Shown in pieces: positions 9,473 through 16,891 of a stretch of 64,000 nt of DNA. The stretch spans positions 1,774,001 to 1,838,000 of the forward strand of contig NZ_RIBP01000004.1 in the NCBI RefSeq assembly GCF_007273535.1. Reading direction: 5' to 3'. The position numbers were made by a program, and so were the translations under genes. Positions within the stretch are counted from its first letter, which is position 1; every line of letters begins with the position of its first letter. The stretch is from Niallia circulans. Its GTDB lineage: Bacteria > Bacillota > Bacilli > Bacillales > Cytobacillaceae. Under the pieces are notes generated by a model, which had not been told where the DNA came from, ran no database searches, and was given only the letters and a program-made list of their open reading frames with translations.

Positions 9473-9661
9473 TTATTCGCCCCGTATTTTTTGATGAATA
9501 ATTTCATCCTCCAGCAAATTAATGAAGGCAAGTACAATGCCAGCAATTAGTGCAGCAATCGTATACACGGAAATATCAGTGATGATATAGAACAAAAGTG
9601 TGCTGATAAACGTCCAGACCATACAAAACTGGACACTTGACAGCTTTTTGAGTTTTTCCAA
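9473..9661 (-). CDS. Small two-helix membrane protein of unknown function
   Basis: 62 residues from a TTG start at 9661. The start is supported by an AGGAGGGG ribosome site about 7-13 bases upstream on the minus strand. Two hydrophobic stretches (VQFCMVWTFISTLLFYII and YTIAALIAGIVLAFINLL) separated by a short polar turn are followed by a charged tail EDEIIHQKIRGE. I do not recognise the family. It is convergent with the importer operon and has its own terminator. Confidence 0.65.
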   Translation of the reverse strand: MEKLKKLSSVQFCMVWTFISTLLFYIITDISVYTIAALIAGIVLAFINLLEDEIIHQKIRGE

Positions 9662-9918
9662 TGGAGCCCCTCCTAACAGCGACCAACAATCTTCCCCCTA
9701 CAGTATATGGCAAGACCATTCTCTTTAGAAGACAGATATGGACATGCATCAATTTTTTATTAGGGGCTTGCCCTTTTTCAGAAAAAAACAGGATAAGCCC
9801 TCACTTTTCCTCAGAAAAAGCATATCTAATAAGTATAAAGAATAGCTTGTATCATCTTTTCCGAAAGAGTTACAGCGCTTTTCTTTATACCGTAACCCCA
9901 TAACCTCCTCTCACTTTT

Positions 9919-9955
9919 GAGCATTATGTGCATGCACATAATGCTCCTTTTTTTT
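9919..9955 (+). terminator. Strong terminator hairpin with no clear upstream gene
   Basis: 13-bp perfect stem (GAGCATTATGTGC and its complement) with a 2-base centre, then C and eight or more T. It points along the plus strand, but nothing convincing is coded before it on that strand. Confidence 0.75.
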
Positions 9956-9987
9956 GTTTAACTAGTAAGAAAGTTCTAATAAATGGC

Positions 9988-10015
9988 TAAATAAATCAAA
10001 TGAGATGACCGATAA
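9988..10015 (+). promoter_or_regulatory. SigD-like motility promoter
   Basis: TAAA at 9988-9991, a 16-base spacer and ACCGATAA at 10008-10015, close to the SigD consensus TAAA-N15-GCCGATAT. It lies 77 bases before a chemoreceptor gene, the usual target of SigD. Confidence 0.55.
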
Positions 10016-10091
10016 AATAAATATATGCTATATTGTACCTATAAGTATTAGGTATTATATCCTATAAATTAAAAAGTTAGGGCGGTTTAAA

Positions 10092-11372
10092 ATGAAAAAG
10101 AAAAATCTGTTTCATAGTTTACGGACAAAAATAGCTTTCATTATTGTTTTAGCAACAATGATAAGCACGCCTATATCCATACAATTAAATGATATGCTTA
10201 GGAATGCGGGAATCTTCGCACCAGAATTAGGAATGGTCATTAATACGGTTATCAACTTGGTGTTCACAACCTTGATTGCGTCTTTATTCACGCGCAGAAT
10301 TATTATCAAGCCAATTAAAAATCTGCTTGCAGCAACGAAGGAGATTCGCAAAGGAAACCTTGAAATTGACCTTCAAAAAAAATCAAATGATGAAATTGGT
10401 CAATTGACTGACGAGTTTGTTTTAATGAAAGACTCCATTAAATCGATGGTAGACAAAGTAAATGAAACTGCTGGAATAGTTAATTCATCTGCAGAAACAC
10501 TTACAGCTAATACAGTAGAAACAAGTCATGTATCGGAGCAAATTTCTTCGGCCATCCAAAGTGTTGCTGTCGGTTCTGAAGAACAAACAAAGGGTATGGA
10601 AAGTGTCGCAGATGCAGTTTCAGTAGTGAATAGTGAAATAATGGATATCGCCAAAAATACAGAAGAGATGGTTCAAGCATCGAATGACACAGTTAATAAG
10701 GCAAAAGAAGGACAAGAGGTTGTTGAAAGCACTGTTAAACAAATGAGCCTTATCCAAAATTCAGTCAAAGAATCGAACCAAACAATTGAGCTTCTGCAGG
10801 AGCGCTCCCAAGAGATTGGCCAATTCTTAAATGTCATTACCGAAATTGCTGATCAGACTAACCTGCTGGCTCTGAATGCAGCCATTGAAGCAGCAAGAGC
10901 AGGCGAAGCAGGGAAAGGGTTTGCTGTTGTTGCAGAGGAAGTCAGAAAGCTTGCTGAACAATCGAATCAATCAGCTAAACAGATTGCCGTTCTCGTTAAT
11001 GAAATTCAAAAAGACACATTAACCTCTGTTAAGACGATGAGAAGAGTAACAGATGAAGTGAAAGACGGCATAAATATAACAAACAATACGAAGGAAAAAT
11101 TCAACGTCATTTCAAGCAGCATGGAGAATATGAGTGATCAGATGAAAAACATCCTTGCTGCAGCGAAAAACATCAATGCAAGCATTGTTGAAGTGGCCGG
11201 ATCTGTTGATCAAGTCACAACCATTGCAAAAGAAAACAGCCAAAATTCCATGAATGTATCTGCTTCTTCCCAAGAACAATTAGCAGCAATTGAAGAAATA
11301 ACAGTATCCACACAATCCCTTGCACAAATCGCAGATGACCTAGTGGAAGTAGTTAAGATATATCATAAGTAA
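10092..11372 (+). CDS. Methyl-accepting chemotaxis protein with no sizeable sensor domain
   Basis: 426 residues. Two membrane helices (about 13-30 and 45-65) are joined by only some 15 residues, so there is no room for an extracellular ligand domain. HAMP (about 66-120) and the signalling domain follow, with the hairpin tip [19 protein letters not shown]. It may sense something in or at the membrane or work only in mixed receptor arrays. A SigD-type promoter lies upstream and a long perfect terminator downstream, so it is a single-gene unit. Family call secure, signal unknown. Confidence 0.93.
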   Translation: MKKKNLFHSLRTKIAFIIVLATMISTPISIQLNDMLRNAGIFAPELGMVINTVINLVFTTLIASLFTRRIIIKPIKNLLAATKEIRKGNLEIDLQKKSNDEIGQLTDEFVLMKDSIKSMVDKVNETAGIVNSSAETLTANTVETSHVSEQISSAIQSVAVGSEEQTKGMESVADAVSVVNSEIMDIAKNTEEMVQASNDTVNKAKEGQEVVESTVKQMSLIQNSVKESNQTIELLQERSQEIGQFLNVITEIADQTNLLALNAAIEAARAGEAGKGFAVVAEEVRKLAEQSNQSAKQIAVLVNEIQKDTLTSVKTMRRVTDEVKDGINITNNTKEKFNVISSSMENMSDQMKNILAAAKNINASIVEVAGSVDQVTTIAKENSQNSMNVSASSQEQLAAIEEITVSTQSLAQIADDLVEVVKIYHK

Positions 11373-11400
11373 GAATGGGATATAAGTAGTTAGTCTAGAT

Positions 11401-11450
11401 AAAACCGAGCTAATCGATTACCGAATTATCGATTAGCTCGGTTTTATTTG
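11401..11450 (+). terminator. Very long perfect terminator after the second MCP
   Basis: An 18-bp perfect stem (11401-11418 with 11428-11445, arm start AAAACCGAGCTAATCGAT) with a 9-base loop and T-rich tail. Confidence 0.85.
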
Positions 11451-11489
11451 TGTTTTTAGGAATAAACAAAACTTAAAAAACCTTAGTAA

Positions 11490-11590
11490 AATGGAGCGGA
11501 GGTCACTCAACACTTGCGTGAAATAGAGACGCTTTAGTCCCCGCAGGCGGAGCCGAAGATGATCCATTCCTCCCTGTGCAATGGATGAAC
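11490..11590. repeat. Putative dispersed Bacillaceae intergenic repeat, one copy
   Basis: A GC-richer patch in AT-rich surroundings. It reads GGAGCGGAGGTCACTCAAC, then GAGACGCTTTAGTCCCCGC, AGGCGGAGCCGAAG and ends near CCATTCCTCCC. The wording (GTCACTC, GAGACGC, CCCCGCAGGCG, AGCCGAAG) resembles a repeat I remember from many Bacillaceae intergenic regions. Only one copy is in this window, so repetition cannot be shown here. It does not code for anything evident. The rest of 11451-11851 is AT-rich and shows no gene. Confidence 0.45.
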
Positions 11591-11851
11591 ATAATATTTT
11601 AAGGTAGACTTAAGCTAGGAAGTATATATTAACATCTATAAAAAGAGTTACAGATTTTCTTCCCGTGACAATATTAAAAATACTAAGTGGAATAATATGG
11701 AGGATTACATTAAATTTTCATTAAATCCTTGTCGAAAGTTGTTATTTACTGCAATTACAAATATAATGAAGAATTGTATAAACTATTATGTAGGTTACTC
11801 TTTTTTAAACCATTTAACTTAAGTTTTCACATATTCGAGGAGCAATGAGAA

Positions 11852-13000
11852 ATGACCCCAAACAGGAATACATCAAAAATAGACTTTACACTTGTACTTA
11901 TATTAATGCTGTTAAGCTTGGCAAGTCTTGTTGCCATTTATAGTGCCAATTCGAGTTTTGTTATTAAACAAGTTGTCTTTTATGTAATTGGAACGGCGAT
12001 TATCGCGGGAATTATGCAATTGGATTCAGATCAGCTGAAAAAACTGTCCTGGTATTTATATGGATTTGGACTTGTGCTCCTTTTGCTGCTAATTGTTGCA
12101 CCTTCTAGTATCGCTCGCGAAATCAATGGTGCGAAAAGCTGGTTTACACTGCCTGGCTTCTCTTTACAGCCTTCTGAGTTCGTTAAAGTCTTTTTAATCT
12201 TAACCTTATCTAAGATTATTGTGGACCATCAGGAAAAGCATATCTCAAAGACTACCCAGAGCGATTTCTTATTGCTGCTGAAAATCGGCGGAATTACATT
12301 TGTACCATTGCTGCTTGTTATGCAGCAGCCTGATTTAGGTACATCGCTTGTACTTATTGCCATAATGGTTGGGATGATTTTTATATCAGGTATCTCTTGG
12401 AAGATAATAACGCCGATATTTGGCGGCGGAATATCCATAGCTACTGGAGTGCTGTATATGGTAATTTGGCATCCAGAGTGGCTGAAGAAGTATTTAGGTG
12501 TGCAGGAATACCAATTTGGAAGAATTTATTCATGGTTAGACCCATATAATTATCAAAGCTCTACTGGCTATCATTTGACACAGTCATTACTTGCGATAGG
12601 TTCAGGGCAGACGACAGGAAAAGGGATTGGCACAAGCGAAGTTGTTTTGCCGGAAAATCACACAGACTTTATCTTCAGCGTTGTCGGAGAGGAATTCGGA
12701 TTTATTGGTGCGAGTGTTATCATAAGTTTGTTCTTTCTGCTGATTTATCACATAACTAAAGTTGCGCTTGAAACGAAAAACTCCTTTTACACATGCATTT
12801 GTGTTGGTGTCATCAGTATGATAACCTTCCATGTGTTCCAAAATATTGGTATGACTGTTGGAGTATTACCGATAACAGGTATCCCCTTGCCATTTATAAG
12901 CTATGGAGGAAGTTCCTTGCTTGGTAATATGTTGGCCATTGGGCTTATCTTCTCGATACGTTTCCATTATAAAAAGTATATGTTCTCAAGTAATGAATAA
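11852..13000 (+). CDS. rodA: RodA-like SEDS peptidoglycan glycosyltransferase
   Basis: 382 residues with about ten membrane helices, normal for the FtsW/RodA/SpoVE family. The conserved loop ENHTDFIFSVVGEEFGFIG carries the catalytic Asp of SEDS polymerases, and PITGIPLPFISYGGSSLL the conserved C-terminal signature. It would polymerise lipid II glycan strands during cell elongation with a class B PBP. The sequence reads more like RodA than FtsW or SpoVE, but the organism may have several such genes, so the exact paralogue is uncertain. Single gene, ATG 11852 after GAGGAGCAATG. Confidence 0.88.
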   Translation: MTPNRNTSKIDFTLVLILMLLSLASLVAIYSANSSFVIKQVVFYVIGTAIIAGIMQLDSDQLKKLSWYLYGFGLVLLLLLIVAPSSIAREINGAKSWFTLPGFSLQPSEFVKVFLILTLSKIIVDHQEKHISKTTQSDFLLLLKIGGITFVPLLLVMQQPDLGTSLVLIAIMVGMIFISGISWKIITPIFGGGISIATGVLYMVIWHPEWLKKYLGVQEYQFGRIYSWLDPYNYQSSTGYHLTQSLLAIGSGQTTGKGIGTSEVVLPENHTDFIFSVVGEEFGFIGASVIISLFFLLIYHITKVALETKNSFYTCICVGVISMITFHVFQNIGMTVGVLPITGIPLPFISYGGSSLLGNMLAIGLIFSIRFHYKKYMFSSNE

Positions 13001-13010
13001 ATTGGCAACA

Positions 13011-13046
13011 AAAAAGATGTCCTTTTCTTAGGACATCTTTTTTTCT
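13011..13046 (+). terminator. Terminator after rodA-like gene
   Basis: Arms AAAAAGATGTCC and GGACATCTTTTT around TTTTCTTA, with T run. Confidence 0.85.
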
Positions 13047-13125
13047 AGTATTGGCTCAGGGGCTATTATTTTTTTATGAGGGGGAAAAATAATAGGTGAG
13101 ACCACTAGTGCGGTTTAATCAATAT

Positions 13126-13140
13126 TGATAATCATTATCA
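13126..13140. promoter_or_regulatory. Perfect 7-1-7 Fur box
   Basis: TGATAATCATTATCA matches the B. subtilis Fur 7-1-7 motif TGATAAT-N-ATTATCA at every position; the palindrome extends to 13124-13142. It abuts the -35 box (13142) of the promoter for yusU, so iron-loaded Fur should repress that gene. Confidence 0.8.
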
Positions 13141-13141
13141 A

Positions 13142-13169
13142 TTGATTTAAATTTATAATAAAATATAAT
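13142..13169 (+). promoter_or_regulatory. Promoter of yusU next to the Fur box
   Basis: TTGATT 13142-13147, a 16-base spacer, TATAAT 13164-13169. A second TATAAT lies at 13154-13159. Confidence 0.6.
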
Positions 13170-13207
13170 GAACTTAATGTCAAATGAAAAAAGAGGAGGA
13201 TACAAGT

Positions 13208-13456
13208 TTGGATAAAGAATTTCTCGAACAATTTGATTCATTAGTGACAAAATATACAGAGTTATTGCTTGGGGAAGAACAGGAGCATCTTAAGAAGGAA
13301 GTGGAGATTTGGATGCTGTACAATCATATGGCAAAATCAATGCCAAGTTTAGTTAAGCATTGGAATGGCCAATTTCCTGAAGCAAAACAGCAAATAGTAG
13401 GCATGATAAGTGAAATAAAAAAATTAAATGATTTTCAAAAACAAAAAACAAAATAA
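13208..13456 (+). CDS. yusU: YusU-like DUF2573 protein, Fur-boxed
   Basis: 82 residues from TTG 13208, chosen because GAGGAGG at 13193-13199 sits 8 bases upstream; the in-frame ATG 13184 lies before that site and has none of its own. The protein is small, helical and charged (DKEFLEQFDSLVTKYTELLLGE, then WMLYNHMAKSMPSLVKHW) without signal or membrane segment. It resembles B. subtilis YusU, encoded beside the siderophore ATPase yusV, though no transport gene adjoins it here. Perfect Fur box and promoter lie upstream, so iron repression is likely. Function unknown. Confidence 0.7.
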   Translation: MDKEFLEQFDSLVTKYTELLLGEEQEHLKKEVEIWMLYNHMAKSMPSLVKHWNGQFPEAKQQIVGMISEIKKLNDFQKQKTK

Positions 13457-13466
13457 ATCATATGAT

Positions 13467-13513
13467 GCTAGTAGGAGGACAACTATTCCGCTGTCCTTGC
13501 TACTAGCTTTTTT
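13467..13513. terminator. Bidirectional terminator between yusU and the coat genes
   Basis: Arms GCTAGTAG and CTACTAGC with inner AGGACA/TGTCCT pairing; T run on the plus strand. Confidence 0.75.
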
Positions 13514-13515
13514 AT

Positions 13516-13851
13516 TTATTGCAAGCCGCCGTTTCCGTTAGGAAACTGTGATTCATATCCTTTAAACTGTTGAAAGGATTGCTGCAATTTTTGCTGATCC
13601 GCTGATTCGAGCTTATACCAGCCAGCACGAAACATAAGATCATACAGCTCTCTCTGCATGTTTTGTGTTTCGGTAAAGATGCCGAGCAAATCCTGATACA
13701 ATACTTCATTGCTTGCTTCATTAAGGGCCGTTGAATAAGAAGCAGTCATGTATTTTTCTGTTGCCAGTAAATCATTAATGAAATCTCTGTCGTTCATTTG
13801 TGGAGTTTTGGCTACCTGTTTTTCTGGATTTTGAACTTTTTGTTGATTCAT
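13516..13851 (-). CDS. CotF-family spore coat protein
   Basis: 111 residues, ATG at 13851 with GGAGGTAAAG upstream on the minus strand. The core NDRDFINDLLATEKYMTASYSTALNEASNEVLYQDLLGIFTETQNMQRELYDLMFRAGWY is the four-helix CotF-type domain, here reported by its opening NDRDFINDLLATEKY and closing RELYDLMFRAGWY. The ends are Gln-rich. It lies just downstream of a second short CotF-like gene and of yuzL, the position of yusN in B. subtilis. It probably sits in the coat of the maturing spore. Confidence 0.8.
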   Translation of the reverse strand: MNQQKVQNPEKQVAKTPQMNDRDFINDLLATEKYMTASYSTALNEASNEVLYQDLLGIFTETQNMQRELYDLMFRAGWYKLESADQQKLQQSFQQFKGYESQFPNGNGGLQ

Positions 13852-13864
13852 TCTTTACCTCCGT

Positions 13865-14146
13865 TCACTGCTGCTGCAGTCCTGACGTTTGAGTTTGATT
13901 TGTGTCATTCAAGTGAGCCAGTATTTTTTCATAATGCTTCTGGTGCATTTGAGCACATTTTTCTGCTTGCAGTTTCATATTGGCATCTTGAATATTTTGA
14001 GCGAAAAAATGAGCTTTTTTAATGGCAAGCAGATTCCAAGAAAGCATATCAGTTAAATACAAGGAGTCTTTGACTGTAACCATTACAGGCGGTTGCATCA
14101 TTATTCCTTGGTTTTGGTTCATACTGTTAATTGCTTGCTGTTGCAT
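13865..14146 (-). CDS. yusN: CotF-like spore coat protein, YusN-like
   Basis: 93 residues starting at ATG 14146, chosen for the GGAGGT site 7 bases upstream; the longer frame to 14188 has none. It starts with a Met/Gln/Asn-rich tail (MQQQAINSMNQNQG) followed by helices with DSLYLTDMLSWNLLAIKKAHFFAQ and HQKHYEKILAHL, like CotF-domain coat proteins. The next gene begins 13 bases later, so the two are co-transcribed. CATACTTT at 14171-14178 (minus) resembles the -10 of a SigE promoter, which would suit mother-cell expression, but the -35 is unclear. Confidence 0.78.
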   Translation of the reverse strand: MQQQAINSMNQNQGIMMQPPVMVTVKDSLYLTDMLSWNLLAIKKAHFFAQNIQDANMKLQAEKCAQMHQKHYEKILAHLNDTNQTQTSGLQQQ

Positions 14147-14191
14147 TAATGTACCTCCATTTCCTAATAAAAAGTATGAAAATCGCAATCC

Positions 14192-14323
14192 TTATTTTTT
14201 ATACTGGTTGTTTTGGCTATTCCTTTTGCCGCCACCATCACTTTCAACTGTCGGTCCAGCATCTCCCTTAACACTTGCAGCGCTAACTCCACCTTTAGAA
14301 GGATTTTTTTTCATCTTGGCCAT
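14192..14323 (-). CDS. yuzL: YuzL-family small spore protein
   Basis: 43 residues, ATG 14323 with a GAGGGGGTGAG ribosome site. The sequence contains KNPSKGGVSAASVKGDAGPT and ends GGGKRNSQNNQYKK, the pattern of YuzL proteins, which are Gly/Ser/Lys-rich and disordered. It lies between the yusN-like gene and fadN, as in B. subtilis. It is short and easily missed by length cut-offs. Probably packed in the spore; role not known. Confidence 0.85.
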   Translation of the reverse strand: MAKMKKNPSKGGVSAASVKGDAGPTVESDGGGKRNSQNNQYKK

Positions 14324-14514
14324 AATACTCACCCCCTCATTCCTTTTTAGGATTGCCTATTTAGACGGTTTTAAAGATTAAACTTTTTCTTTTCGGCAAA
14401 TGGGATTAAAATCCGCATATGTTTATTGAGAAGTTCATCATTGTTTTTTATTGTAAAGAAGAAGGCACTCACCCCCTTGCCTTTACTTGTAGATTAAAGA
14501 AGGAGGAAGACGGA

Positions 14515-16869
14515 ATGTACAGTATAAAGAAAGCAGCTGTTATTGGTTCCGGAGTCATGGGCTCGGCCATTGCTGCACATCTGGCAAATGTGGGTATTTC
14601 AACATTGCTCCTTGATAAAATACCTGCAAGCCTCTCGAAAGAGGAGCAATCAAAAGGCTTAGCCCTTGCTGACAAAGAAGTGCGCAACAGGTTTGCTGCA
14701 CAAGCGCTTCAAAGAATAAAAGTAAGCAAACCGAGCATGCTCACGGCAATCAGTCACATGACATTGCTGGAAATAGGCAATACAGAAGATGATTTGGAAA
14801 GATTGAAGGAAGCAGATTGGATTATTGAGGTTATCACAGAGGAAATAACTGCGAAAAAGGCACTGTTTCAAAAAGTGGATAAAGTAAGAAGACAGGGGTC
14901 CATTGTTAGCAGCAATACATCAGGAATATCCATTACACAGATGAAAGAAGGGCTGTCAGATGACTTTCAAGCCCATTTCTTAGGCACTCATTTCTTTAAT
15001 CCACCACGATATATATCATTGCTTGAATTCATCCCAACAAACAACACCTCAAGTGAAGTTATTTCCTTTATGAAATCATTTGCTGAAACCGTCTTAGGAA
15101 GGGTAGTGGTAGAAGCCAAGGATACTCCGAACTTTATTGCTAACCGAATCGGGGCACATGCTTTTCTTACTTCATTGGAAGCAATGGTCCAGATGGATAT
15201 GACAATCAGTGAAGTAGATCAGCTGACAGGACCACTTATTGGCAGAACAAAAAGTGCTACCTTCCAAACACTTGATATGGTTGGATTAGACACATTTTTT
15301 CACACTGTTAAAAATGTTCATAACCGAACAAAGGATAATTTGGAAAAGGAGCAGTATAAGATTCCCGCATTCTTGCTAGAAATGCTTAATGAAAACCTGT
15401 TAGGAAGGAAAACAAAGCAGGGGTTCTACAAGAAGACAAAGGATAAAGTTCTAGTCCTTAATTATCATACGATGCAATATGAAGAAGAACTAAAGCCAAA
15501 AAGAAGCGAGAAACGTAAAAAGCTAAAGGAGCTTATTTATAATCACAGTACGGAAGGAACCTTTTTATGGAAAAGTGTAATGCCATATTTGCTTTATTCT
15601 GGTGAACATGCAACAGAGATTGCAGATAATATCTTCCAAATAGATTTAGCAATCAAGACAGGTTTTAACTGGAAAAGCGGCCCGTTTGAAACATGGGATG
15701 AAATAGGACTGACAGAATCACTTGAAAAGCTGAAGCAGGAGAATCAGAAGCTGCCTGAATGGATTGAGCAAATGATGGAGAATGGCTTTACTAGCTTTTA
15801 TAAAAGGATAGATGGAAAACAATTCTATTATCATAATGGAAAGTATGTACCTATTCCGCTTACGAGCGACGAATATCGATTAAAGCATAGAAAGCAAATT
15901 GGCGGAATACTTGCTTCAAATAAAGCGGCAAGTATTATTGACATGGAAGATGATGTGCTTCTTTTTGAAATGCATAGTCCAAATAATGTCATCGGCATGG
16001 ATATGATTAAGATGCTGAACAAAACAATTGATATGGTGGAAAATACGGACAGAATTAAAGGTCTTGTGATAGGCAGCAGCGGCAAAAACTTTAGTGCAGG
16101 AGCAAATTTAGCGATGATGCTCCTTGAAGCACAGAATCAAGATTATATCGAGTTACAGGTAGTGGTGAAGGCATTTCAAGATGTTCTGAAGCGCATTAAG
16201 TATTGCAAAAAACCAGTCGCAGCAGCAAGCCATCGTAAAACATTAGGTGGCGGTGCAGAAATTTGTCTTGCCGCTGAGAAAATTCACGCCTCTATCGAAA
16301 CATATATTGGCCTTGTTGAGACGAGTGCAGGACTTATCCCAGGTGGTGGCGGTACGAAGGAGCTGTACTTAAACATGCTGGCAGAGCAGGAAAACCCAAA
16401 TGTTGTTGCAGCAGCGGCGCAGGCCTTTAAAGCAATATTGACGAGCAATGTGTCCACATCAGCAGAAGAGGGCAAGGCAACAGGCTTTCTAAAGAGCGGC
16501 GATACGATAACATTTAACAGCATGAATGTTATGGAAGAGGCTAAATCTGCCGTAATTGAAATGTTTGATAATGGCTATGAGCTGCGAACAGAAATGAAAA
16601 TACCTGTCGCAGGCAAACAAGGCTTTCAATTTCTTATGGGTCTGGTAAAAGAATTTGCAGACAAAGGTGCAATATCAAAACATGGTGAAGTTATTGCAGA
16701 GAAGCTTGCATACGTTATAACTGGTGGAGATGTTGAGATTCATACGGAAGTGGAGGAAGATTATTTATTGCAATTGGAAAGACAGGCGTTTATAGATCTG
16801 TTGCGGGAGAAAGAGACGATAAAAAGAATGCTGCATGTACTAACAGCAGGTAAGCCCCTGCCATTGTAG
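14515..16869 (+). CDS. fadN: FadN, 3-hydroxyacyl-CoA dehydrogenase / enoyl-CoA hydratase
   Basis: 784 residues from ATG 14515 (AAGGAGGAAG upstream), the usual FadN length. Residues 1-~390 are the NAD-binding dehydrogenase: Rossmann motif GSGVMGSAIAAHLA, SSNTSG, catalytic His in GTHFFNPPRY. The C-terminal ~330 residues are a crotonase domain with oxyanion-hole segments SGKNFSAGANLAM and HRKTLGGGAEICLA and the acidic residue in GLVETSAGLIPGGGG. It catalyses the hydration and oxidation steps of fatty-acid beta-oxidation in the cytosol. In B. subtilis it is followed by fadA and fadE; here fadE follows at once. Confidence 0.95.
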   Translation: MYSIKKAAVIGSGVMGSAIAAHLANVGISTLLLDKIPASLSKEEQSKGLALADKEVRNRFAAQALQRIKVSKPSMLTAISHMTLLEIGNTEDDLERLKEADWIIEVITEEITAKKALFQKVDKVRRQGSIVSSNTSGISITQMKEGLSDDFQAHFLGTHFFNPPRYISLLEFIPTNNTSSEVISFMKSFAETVLGRVVVEAKDTPNFIANRIGAHAFLTSLEAMVQMDMTISEVDQLTGPLIGRTKSATFQTLDMVGLDTFFHTVKNVHNRTKDNLEKEQYKIPAFLLEMLNENLLGRKTKQGFYKKTKDKVLVLNYHTMQYEEELKPKRSEKRKKLKELIYNHSTEGTFLWKSVMPYLLYSGEHATEIADNIFQIDLAIKTGFNWKSGPFETWDEIGLTESLEKLKQENQKLPEWIEQMMENGFTSFYKRIDGKQFYYHNGKYVPIPLTSDEYRLKHRKQIGGILASNKAASIIDMEDDVLLFEMHSPNNVIGMDMIKMLNKTIDMVENTDRIKGLVIGSSGKNFSAGANLAMMLLEAQNQDYIELQVVVKAFQDVLKRIKYCKKPVAAASHRKTLGGGAEICLAAEKIHASIETYIGLVETSAGLIPGGGGTKELYLNMLAEQENPNVVAAAAQAFKAILTSNVSTSAEEGKATGFLKSGDTITFNSMNVMEEAKSAVIEMFDNGYELRTEMKIPVAGKQGFQFLMGLVKEFADKGAISKHGEVIAEKLAYVITGGDVEIHTEVEEDYLLQLERQAFIDLLREKETIKRMLHVLTAGKPLPL

Positions 16870-16891
16870 ACAGACATGAAGGAGTGGAGCG

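Larger units (their letters stand above)
9662..10091. other. Intergenic region: orphan terminator and a SigD-type promoter
   Basis: An 80-codon plus-strand frame at 9661-9903 has no ribosome site and starts inside the ribosome-site region of the minus-strand gene; I reject it as a gene. The region holds a strong plus-strand terminator (9919-9955) without an evident upstream gene and, near its end, a SigD-like promoter for the second chemoreceptor. Confidence 0.5.

Noticed and set aside
9661..9903. 80-codon plus-strand frame before a terminator
   Set aside because: No ribosome site, starts in the ribosome-site region of the opposite gene, and its translation has no protein-like pattern.
14324..14514. 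FadR operator before fadN
   Set aside because: No TGAATGA-N4-TCATTCA match was found between yuzL and fadN, though FadR control is expected from B. subtilis.
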